Shown here: in pieces, positions 9,671 to 19,869 of the stretch
Layout of the letters: each line of letters begins with the position of its first letter
Numbering within the stretch: position 1 is the first letter of the stretch
Source of the DNA: Brachionus koreanus
Taxonomy: Eukaryota; Rotifera; Eurotatoria; Ploima; Brachionidae
Reading direction: 5' to 3'
DNA: 36,717 bases
Assembly (NCBI GenBank): GCA_016987375.1
Contig: PJRA01000553.1
Coordinates: 6,657 to 43,373, forward strand
Notes under the pieces: generated by a model
Seen by the model: only the letters and a program-made list of their open reading frames with translations
Database searches by the model: none
Told to the model about the DNA's origin: nothing
Position numbers and translations under genes: made by a program

Positions 9671-12484
9671 AATTTATTTCGATCACTATTCTAAAGGGCA
9701 AGTTTTCAAACTGAATATTAAAAACAAATTTTCACTATTTATTCTTCTTTTTTCAAAATTAAATCTAAACAAAATACAAAACAGTTGATCAAATCTCAAA
9801 AAAATATAATTTTAAACAAAATTAAAGACAACTTATTTAATATTGGAAAAAAATTTTAAATTAAGCACCTTCTATATTGTTTGGTAGTTAGTTACGCTTC
9901 AATTAAATAATATTTTTCTATTTCAACACAAAAAACCAACAAATTATTTCGCGTCGTCTTATAGAACACTCATGTGTATTTTTATTTTTCTTAAGCTTGG
10001 CACAAACAAGACTTTTTTGCTCTTATCATTCGAAGTTTTCAGTTACGGTTTGTGATCTCAATTATCTCTTTAACTTGATAAAGCATTTCAATTTTTTTTA
10101 AAGTATTTCATCAAATTTAAAAATGACAAATGAGCCCTTTAAATTAAACTTGAAGTCTAATAACAATAAAAATATGACTTAAAACATTGATTGATGGCTT
10201 AAGTATAAACATTTTGTCAAAAATCAATCCAACCCCAAGTATTTCCAAAAAGTGGAGCATATTTTTTTGTCAGATTTGTAAAACAGAACAAAAATATCCA
10301 GTTTAAATATAAAAAATTTTCACGATTATTAAAATTCATTTAAATGTTACCAGTTTTGCCTTGAGAGTGGCTCAAATTTTTAATGTAAAAAACACAGCAT
10401 AACAAAAATAAACAATTTTAAAATATTCAACTAGAAATTTATGGATCAATTTGCGTCACTATTAAATTAAAATTATTTAAATTTATTTATCTGATCATTG
10501 TAAAATTTTTAAAATTTCATACCTGGATAATGTTAAAATATTTTAGTAATTTTTTAGTTTTTTTATTTTAAAATGCTCAATTATGAACTTAAAGTTGAAA
10601 GATTTGCTTAAGCTAATTTATTACTTACAATTTTTAACGCCAAATTTACTTATCATACACACGATTAGTTGAAAATAATTTTATAAAACATTGTATCTAA
10701 ACAACAAGAATTAAATAATAAATTCTCATACTAAATTTCATTAAATCTAATGCTTCTTAAACTAGCAAATTGGAATTCTATTGGAAAAAATTGCTTTTAT
10801 AGAATGATGCAAGTCTTGTATTTTAAATTTATTCAACTAGCTTTCTTTTTCTTAGCTTTTTTTGTAAAGGTGCGTATCCGGATTTTTATCATCATATGGT
10901 TTTTTTAAGCAGCCATAAGCACATAAATTCTTAAAATAACGAAAACTTGTTTATTGTTTAAAATTTTGAGTAGCAATTCTTAAATTTTTAATTTTGCATT
11001 TGATAGAAATCTAGATGGATTATTAGCTTACCTGAAATTTTTGTTTGTTTGAATGGTTTTTTGTAGCAACAAATTTTATAATCCATTTCTATCTTTTTTT
11101 CAAATATAAATGGCACAAAGTAATTAAGATTTTAGTAAAAAATAAAAACCAAAATTAAATTAAATGAAATTATTAGTAACACTCTTTTTTTAGACTAGGC
11201 CTAATTTTATTTGAATATTTAAAAATTTTCTAAATTAAGGATAGCTTGGCAAACATAAAATTTCAAGTTTTCACTTGATTTTGTGAAAAAGCAATTAAAA
11301 ATCTAAAATCAAAAAAAAAAATTTCGGAATATGCTTTCCTTTAAGTTTCCTTCTAAAATTCTAATAAAAATTATTTATTTGAAATTGTTTTTACAAGCTT
11401 TCTATTTTCTTTTCAAGAGAGTTGAGTTTCACCAAATTATAAGAGATCGAGATTTTTTAAATTTTTTCTAGTCAAACACTTGTCTAAACCCTTAGTTTAC
11501 TTGATTAGAAATTAAATGAGTTTTTCTTATGATTTGTCTGGAAATTTTGGGTCACTTTTCCAATTGTGCAATCTAATAATAATCTACAATTTTTATAAAC
11601 AAATATTTTATTCTAAATGAAAATAGAGTTGATGATTGTTATTTTAAGGATTTTTTAGTCAATTAGTATCCATCTAAAATTATTAAATTTTGAAAAATAT
11701 TTTTAACGTAATTTACATTAGCTTTTTAATTTGAAATTTTCAACAAATTTCTATTAAATAATTGAATTATTTAATCAATATAAACTTAAATATATTTTAA
11801 GCATAAAAAAGTACTTAGTAAAAATAAGAAATGGTTATTATTTTAATTAAAAATGAAAAAATAATTTCTGTGCCTGCTAGAAAGTAGATTTGTAATGGTC
11901 ATTTGGAGATCAAATTTTTTAAAACCATGCAATATTAATATTCCTAATACTAAAAAAAGAAACCCTTATTGAATATACCATGTATTTAACTTGTTTTAGA
12001 ATAAAAAAAAATCTAGAAATATTTAATGTAATTAAATTAAATAAAAATCTGACTATTTCGAAAATTTTGAGGATTTTTAAAGCAATATTCTAAAAAGTTT
12101 CATCTAGAATTTTTTTGAAATTCAAAAAGTATTACGTCAGTAGTAGTTGAAACCAGATTTTAAATCCGAATAATTTATTTTGATGTTTTGTTAGGTTTCA
12201 CCTGAACATAAAATTAAAATTTCAAAATAAAAATTAAAATAAGAATTCTATTTCAAAAACATAATTTATAATGATGATTATATAAAACTAAGACTATTGC
12301 TAGAAATAAGATTAGAACAAATTAGACCAATTTTTTTTTTAAATTATTGACCCATTGCCATAATCTGATATCCAAACAAGGGTCCAGAAAATCTCTTTCG
12401 TATTTACAATTTTAAATGTGAAAAAAAATCTAATAAATTATAAATATATAGAAAAAATAAAGCAAAATTGAAATTTAATGATGA
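9671..12484. other. 2.8 kb intergenic DNA, no gene recognised
   Basis: This is AT-rich DNA with many short homopolymer runs. The left part should contain the promoter and 5' UTR of the ATPase gene, the right part the 3' UTR of the SLC6 gene. I found no coding frame, RNA gene or transposon end. Confidence 0.5.
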
Positions 12485-15034
12485 CTAAAACTCAACAATC
12501 TCAGCCAATGTATCATTTCTCTTGATAAAATCCGCTCTATTTCCCACTTTATTTGTTATGTATTCATTAGGCGCTTGGTTTATGTCAAGTATGGTCGGTT
12601 TCAAAGATGTGAAAAATTTCTTTTATAAAATAAATTTGTTTTAAAAAAACGATTTAAATTTAATTTTACCTCTGCCACCGTTTTTCCTGGGGATTTGACA
12701 TATGTGTGTATTGCTCCTAATGGAACAGCTAAAATTGATACTAAAGCAATACACCATCCAAAAATTTGTGCCCCAGCAGGAAATTCATAGCTTCCATATT
12801 TTATAGGCTCGTATCTGATCCAATTGAATAGCCAAATAATTGTGATAAACAGTGGCGAAATAACATACCAACAAACTATAAAATATTTTGCAGGCTTGCT
12901 GCCTGTCATCAAAAAGACATTTTTTGCCAAGCGATTTGCTCCTAAAAAAAAAATAAATAAATTTTAATAAAAACCTTTTTTTTTATCATTTTTACCATAA
13001 ATCCAAACTATTGCTATAATTTCAAAAAAGGCTATATAAAAAAGTGATACACCGGCAGAAAAAAAATCAACTATTGTAAAGTAGTATATTCCTCCCTAAA
13101 AATTAAAAATTGAAATAATGAGAAATTCATTATTAAAAAATATATTTTTAAAATATACCGGACAAATGTTCGGAAGTGAAAAAAAGAAAGTAAAAACACA
13201 GACAATTAGAACTAATATTTCTCTTTTTTTAAAGTATTTTTTAACTTTCATGTGAAATTCGTCCTCTATTGTAGTAACGACTGTTTCTACCATTGTAAAC
13301 TTAATAAAATTTAAAAAAAATTATCTTTTTAATATTTAATTTTAAATTTTTACTTGACTGTCAATGCCTAACATGAATATCATTGTAAAAAATAGGATGC
13401 CCCAAAGAGGCGATAATGTCATATTTCTTATTGCTTCGGGTAGGACCCTTAATATATAAATTATTTTCATAAAAAATAATATTAAATTCTAAAATAAAAT
13501 AAAGGCAAATTACATGAAAATCAAGCCCGGACCGGACTCTATTACATCGTCAACAGATTTTGATTGAGTCTTAGCAATATAACCGAGAACACTGAATACT
13601 GTTGATCCACAAATTAAACTAGTGAAAGCGTCAACAATCGAAATTGCTATCACATTTCTAATTTTAAAATTAATATTATTCTCAATTATCTAGTTTTTTT
13701 TTCCAAATATTTACCCTAAAATTTTATTGCTTCTTTTATTATAACTTGACATTGAAATCAGGCCTCCAAATGTAACACCAATCGAATTAAAATTTTGAAT
13801 AGCTGCATTTGCCCATACCTTGAAATAAATGAAAAAAAATCAATTCAAATTTTTATTTGAAAAATAAATAAAATTTTTGTTTAATAAAGAGAAGAATTTT
13901 TGCCTATTCAAAAGTGGTGGTTATTTTAAAAAATAAAATATTGCTATCTTTCACTTTAAAAAAATTGATTTTCAGTATAATTCTATTTGAAATTTACCGA
14001 TGGCTTCAAAAGATCTCCCCACTTTGGAATCAAAAAATATTTTAGTCCTTCGATTGATCCGTCTAAGGTTACACCTCTAACTAAAATGATGATCAAAACT
14101 AAGTATGGAAATATGGCTGTAACATAAACGACCTGAATAAGAGTAATCAAGAATGATCAAAAATAACCAAGTCAATTTACTTTTCCTGTTGATTTAACTC
14201 CCTTCCAAATACAAAAATAGACCAAAATCCATCCCAATATAACTAATAATAAAAGGTCTATTTTTGGGAGTCCAAAATCTTCAAAAGAAGAGCTCTGATT
14301 TAAAATTTTAAATCTTAAAATTTTTCCAATTTAGCTTTTAAGTTTTATTCAAAAAATATATTTACCTAAAAAATTCCTCTGTGGGTGATCGAGAATCATT
14401 GCTTGTTTTTAGACTAGGATCCAGAGACCCATCCCAACAGTCTATTGTGTTCCAGCTATTATTGCACCCTTGCCATCTAACCTCTTTTCCGATTGAACTA
14501 AACAGAAAATACAAATCCCATGCAATTATGACAATATAATAGGTCGTCAGAAAAAATGATAGAACAACAGTAGCGATACCAGTGCCTTTAAATAAAGGAC
14601 AGATTCTTGACATGGCACCGATGGGGCCTCTTTGAGTGAATTGTCCGACAGAAAATTCCATATACATCAATGGAATGGCTACAATCAGTAGATTTATGAA
14701 GTATGGAATTAAGAATGCACCGCCTCCACTTTTTGCGCACAGATAGCCGAACCGCCATACATTTCCTTCAATAGATACAAATATTAAAAAAAGGATATAA
14801 TTCAAAATTTGAATGCTTGCCTAATCCGACTGAGTAGCCGATGCATGCAAGCAAAAATTCCATTCTTCCACCCCAATTTTCTCTCACTTCCGAATTGGTG
14901 TCTTCACTACTTGTATCAGTGGCATCATCACTGCTCATTTTAAGCTCTAATTTAGATTGAGTTGATGAATAATCGTCCTTTGATAGAGGGATGATTTCTC
15001 GCTTCATATTTTTAATCTTTTTTATTTCTTTCAT
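12485..15034 (-). CDS. SLC6 sodium/chloride-dependent transporter, glycine-transporter-like, 616 aa, 11 exons
   Basis: Exons: 15034-14821, 14765-14366, 14292-14181, 14132-13998, 13818-13715, 13657-13514, 13447-13354, 13299-13159, 13095-12996, 12941-12670, 12619-12485. SLC6 proteins use the Na+ gradient to take up amino acids or transmitters through 12 membrane helices. The signature GYSVGLGNVWRF (TM1) and [12 protein letters not shown] are present, then a Cys-containing extracellular loop 2 with possible N-glycosylation sites. [14 protein letters not shown] (TM6), GPGLIF, LGIDSQF (TM8) and GGIYYF (TM10) follow. TM1 has Gly at the position of the monoamine-binding Asp (Gly70), so this is an amino-acid-type carrier. 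FGGLIS in TM6, [11 protein letters not shown] and [11 protein letters not shown] resemble glycine (and proline) transporters most, but the substrate is inferred. The usual RFPY is RFGY. Intron 1 has a GC donor. Confidence 0.93.
14766..14820 (-). other. GC-AG intron in SLC6 TM1
   Basis: The only join restoring GLGNVWRF uses donor GCAAGC and acceptor TTGAAG. No GT donor nearby keeps the frame. All other introns modelled in the window are GT-AG. Confidence 0.85.
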
Positions 15035-18000
15035 TGTTGATTTAAATTTATTTATATGAAAATCAAAAATAATCTTAAAAATAAAACAAAATTTAACTGT
15101 GCTTTATCTATTTTTAATTGTGTACTTAGAAAAAAAGCTTATCTTCAATTAAGCTTTATTTTAAAAAAGTGTTTTGAAATATTAGAAATTACCTTTAGAA
15201 AGATGGCCTTTGCGAGACAAAGTGAACTTTATTTTAAATAAGAAACTTGAATCTTAAATCAAAGTGCTCTGAATTTGATATTTTACATCGACACTATTAT
15301 ATTTGAATCCATTTTAATTATATTTATTTTTTTTTTTAAACAAAATTAATGTTGCCTGAAAAATTAAAAAAAAAAAACATAATCATCCTTTTTTATATGC
15401 TTAGTGATATTGTGTTAAATAATTTTCAAATTTAATATATTTATACAAAACACACTTAAATTTAATCTATTTTGTTTGAAAATTTTGTTTCTAACTTTGG
15501 TTGTTTAAACAGTAGTCGAATCAAACTTTGAATAGACCGCTAATTTAAAATGACGTTAAAATTGAAAAAAAATAGAAAATTTAAAAGGAGTCTTAATAAA
15601 ATTAGTTTGTATTGAGTGAAAAAATAGCTCAAAACAGTGGTTTTAAATGACACTTTTAAAAAATTTAGCTTGTTTAACCAAAATTTAAAAATGGATCTAA
15701 TTATGATTATGCTGAGCAAGACGCCAGAGATCAGAATTAACCAAGCTTTAATCAATGTGGATGTTTAGAAGCTTTTGGATGCATATTAAACACAAAAATT
15801 ATTCAATTATGATTTTTTCGATAAATTATGAAATTTACCAAGCGATTATTTTCGATAAATGGAGTGAGCGGATTCTAGATGAAGAAGTCTAAAGGTTCCT
15901 CTCTTCATTTAAAAAAAAAATTAAAATTTAATTTTTCTAAATTAATCGATCAACTTTCTTAAATTTGAGTTAAAAAAAAAAATTTGCAAAAAAGATCTTA
16001 CTTTTAAAAATTCTAAATTAATAATTCTCTTAGATTTTTTAATTTAAACTGTAAAATGACTTAGCAATTTTAAAAATAAGCCAAAATTTATTTTTTTTTT
16101 GGTTAAATAAATATTCGATTAAAATCTAAAAGAAAAAAAACATGAATTACTAGAAGCCTCTATTTTAATGACGTATAAACCTTATAAAAATAGACATCAA
16201 TATAGCCATTTATTTTAAGTCATCCAAGTACCAAAATAAGTCACTAAATCATTTCTTCTAAATAAAAATTTTAAAATAATTTAAGAAAAAATTGATTTCC
16301 AAATTATTTTTTATTAGGGAAAAAAGTGAATTAAAATTATTTCAGAAAATTTAATTATTCAGAAAAAAAAAAATTTTAATTCATCTTTTTTTAATACTAT
16401 AAAATTTAATTGATAATTTTATATTTAACAACAAACATTAAACAAAATTGCAAAAAAAATTTCTCTCTAAAATCCTTCATTTACCAAGACGATTTAAATC
16501 AAAAAAATAGAAAAAAAAAAATTTTACTTGTAATTTAATTTTAATTAAAAATAAATTTAAAATTAAATTTACTCATCAAAATCAGCTTAAAATTAATCAA
16601 AAAATTCTAGTGTTGAGATAAAATTATATTTATTGAATTAATATTTTTAAAATTCAGTACATGCATCGAAATCATTTTGTTTCACCTAAATTTGTAAAAT
16701 TTTACTTATCAAATAAAAATTAGATTAAAAAGATTTGTCAAGTAAACAAATGAATTAACAACTAAAAAATAAAGTTTAAAACTACATTTTTGAAAAATTA
16801 ATTTTCTTTTAAAATTAAGCGACTTACTTGTTTTAATCTTTATGATTTACCAGATCCTACTAAATTATGCAAAACTTGAAAATCATCAGTTTTTATACTG
16901 AATAAAATACGTTTGCTATCAAACGTATATCACATGGAACAATCCAAGGTTTGGAAACAGAAATTGAAGCTGTTATGTAAACTTTTAGCAATTAGTTTAT
17001 TTGATTACTTAATGACATTAGGTTTGAATCCTATTTAAAAAAAGATTAAATCAAACATAACATTAAGAACTTTATAATGTTTGCTATATTTGTGTACAGG
17101 TATTAAAACAAAAATGCTTTTTTTTAATCCGCTCAAATATCAAAATTATGAGTAACTTTTATGTAACAATAATTTTTGAAAAGCTATAAAATATTTTTGC
17201 AAAACTGAATCAAAAATTATTTTTTTTCATATTATAAACTAAAAAAAAATTAAGTTTAAAAAATAAAACAAGTATATTAAACGGTCAGTTAATTTTTAAA
17301 GTAGATTTAAGTCTATTGCATAAAACCATGTTAATATCTCTCTTTTTAGATTCAAATAAAATACCCTCCAAAAAATTCTAATAAATTGCCAAAATGAAAT
17401 TTTTGAAAATGTAATAATTTCGCTTAAATTTATTAATTACTAAATTTGCTCTAAATGTGTTATCTTAATTTTATCGAAAAAATAAGTTATCTAGCATTAG
17501 AAGAGTTTTGTCTCATTTTTTCATATAACAATCATTATTTAATTATTATAATATTTAAAATAAAATAAAAGATGTTTTCCTTCAATCATAAAATTTAGCA
17601 TTTTTAATTTCTTCAAATAAATAATTTAAATTTGCACTTAAATAAAAAAATTAATACTAATAATCAGAATTCTAACAACATTTTTTTATTTTTTAAATAT
17701 CTTTTATTTTAAAAATCTTCGAATCTATTCAAGTCAAGTAATTGAAATCTATAACAAACGTGCTTTGACTTAATCAATGGGTGAAGAACAATATACTTCA
17801 AGCAAAAATTAGATCCTACTTTCAAGCTTAGGAGGCCTGCCCTGCCTCAGTAAATAAAATCAAATAAATAAATTAAAAATTATTTTTAAGCTACCGTTTT
17901 TCAATTATTTAGTTTTGTTTTATTTAAAGAACATGAGGTAATTATTGTTAAAATAAATTCTCAATAACTTATGAAATTATGAATATTACTAAGGCAAATG

Positions 18001-19107
18001 GAATTTTGTTTAATTCAATAGCGATAGAAAGTTTTCAGTAACTACAGAAATTCAAATAAATTAAAATCAAATATTATTTAAAAAATTTAGACCCTATTGA
18101 CAATGAATATGCAAAAATTGCTTACTGAAATTTTAGCTATTTTAAGTATCATTTAAAAAGATTTTTCTAATACTCCAAATGACGTTTATTCGATCAAGGT
18201 TTTTAAGACCTCATAGCCTTTATATTTCGTCAATTTTTGATTATTTTTTCAATTGAAAAAATTTTACAAAAAAAAGCATTAGCATCAATAAAATAAAATT
18301 TTAACTAGAGGAAATTTTTTAGTTTGAATGTTTAGTTTTTTTATTAACTTCTATCAGGCTTTTAAATAATAGTTTTATACAAAAAATAACTATAACAAAA
18401 TTGAAATTTTATGACTTGAATTTTTAAAAATTTAAAACTTTGTTAAAAAAAATTAAATCAAATTTCACCATTTTTAAATTAAGTACTATTTTTAAATTAC
18501 CCAAATGTAAAACTAATGACATTATCACTATCTTGTGATTAATATATAATTACACAATGTGATAAATTTTTTTAAAAGTTACTTCAACTTTTTATGGGAC
18601 TTCAGTATATCCATAAAAATCGTAAAAATGCCAAAAATATAATAAACAAGAAACATTAAAAATTATTTAAAACATATAGTATTCTTACACTAATTTAATT
18701 TATTTTACCTAATGAATGATTTTTACCTCAATATTAATAAATTATCCATGTACTCATTAAAGTTAAAACTCATTTAGTCCATAAACTTAATAGAAAACAA
18801 CTGATAAGTTTTAAGTTATTAAAGTTTTTTATCATTAAATTCAATAAATATCGAATATCCGACTCCATTGTGTAGCTGCTAACTTACTATTTCTTCCTTT
18901 TTTCGCAAGCCATCAAAAAATGAAACATATGAATTCTGTAACTCCTTATTTCATTTTATCTATTTTTTAATATTTTCATATCATTTTCCTTTTTAAATTA
19001 AACTAACTACATTTTATTTTATTTGTATTAAAAAGTTTTTTTTCAATTTTATTTTTATTTTTAAATCATAAGATGGATTAGCTCAATAAGAAAACAAATT
19101 AATAACT
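15035..19107. other. 4.1 kb intergenic DNA, no gene recognised
   Basis: The left end should hold the SLC6 promoter. Open frames at 15056-15241 (+) and 15540-15755 (-) are Lys/Asn/Phe-rich and look like chance frames in AT-rich DNA. Local items are a perfect short hairpin at 16907-16928 and a GC-richer patch at about 17820-17865 followed by AATAAA-like repeats. Otherwise only AT-rich sequence is seen. Confidence 0.5.
16907..16928. repeat. perfect 9-bp inverted repeat (ATACGTTTG/CAAACGTAT)
   Basis: ATACGTTTG and its exact complement CAAACGTAT are separated by CTAT. Its role is unknown. Confidence 0.5.
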
Positions 19108-19326
19108 ATGAAATTCAAAAATTCTAGAAGTAAGTTGAAAGAGTGCATTTTAGAGGATCAAGCAAACAAAATATTGAATGATGAATAACTTGGAATAGAA
19201 GATGATGTCCTCCTAGATGCAAACTTGTGTTTTGCCGATAACAAGTTCATGGCAATCGATGTTAATCAAAACACGTGTAAAACTTTCGGTAAACAAATAA
19301 AAATCTTTCTGTTTTATTTTTATTAA
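19108..19326 (+). pseudogene. unidentified decayed coding fragment
   Basis: One frame from ATG 19108 reads through to TAA 19324 with a single internal TAA. The peptides on both sides (for example KLKECILEDQANKIL, then DDVLLDANLCFADNK and IDVNQNTCK) have normal amino-acid composition, unlike the Lys/Asn/Phe-rich chance frames around them. The last coding-like bases, ACTTTCG, are followed by GTAAAC, which looks like a splice donor. It could be a relic exon of a transposon or duplicated gene. I do not recognise the family. Confidence 0.35.
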
Positions 19327-19869
19327 TTTTATTGCTAATCTAAATAAATTATGGTGTAACACTTAATTTTATTGATAAAAATAAAAACTAGAAAAAAAAC
19401 TAGATTTATTAAATAAATACATGATTAGTTTTATTTTTTTATATTTGTGTGGTAAAAAATACAAATTTTATTCATTTTTTTACTTTTTTATGGTATGAAA
19501 ATATTAAGGCTCCTTTTTTTGTCTTCAAGAATTTTAAGAATAAAAAAAACTTTTTAAAAAAAAAACATTAAATTTAGTTATTACTTAAATACATAAATCA
19601 AAATTTTTACTAGATCTTCCCTTTAGATAAGATATAAAATTTAAAGAAAAAAGATTCAAAATTAATTAAAATTAATTAAAGTATAGGTGAAGGTAAGACT
19701 TTTATATTCAATAGTTACCATAGAAACAATTTTTTTTTTATTTTTTATTATATATTTTTTATATGAAATTTTCTCCATATACAAGAGTTGTTCCTAACTA
19801 AAATCAGGACTATTAAGTTGGATAGGACCTTAAAACATTGACATTGTTGAATTATTTGCTGTATAAAAA
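19327..19869 (+). other. upstream region of CFAP91
   Basis: AT-rich sequence between the decayed fragment and the CFAP91 start codon. It contains the X-box-like site at 19714-19727 and is the likely promoter and 5' UTR. Confidence 0.55.
19714..19727 (+). promoter_or_regulatory. candidate X-box (RFX binding site) of the CFAP91 promoter
   Basis: GTTACCATAGAAAC fits the X-box consensus RYYNYY-N(1-3)-RRNRAC at every position with a 2-base spacer. RFX factors drive ciliary genes in animals through such sites, usually within a few hundred bases of the start. This one is 143 bp upstream of the start codon of an axonemal gene. Binding is inferred. Confidence 0.65.

Noticed and set aside
15056..15755. 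Small frames at 15056-15241 (+) and 15540-15755 (-)
   Set aside because: Lys/Asn/Phe/Leu-rich composition expected from AT-rich DNA; no motif, splice context or coding signal.
17015..17040. GGTTTGAATCC as a tRNA T-arm
   Set aside because: No acceptor stem, anticodon arm or A-box could be fitted around it.
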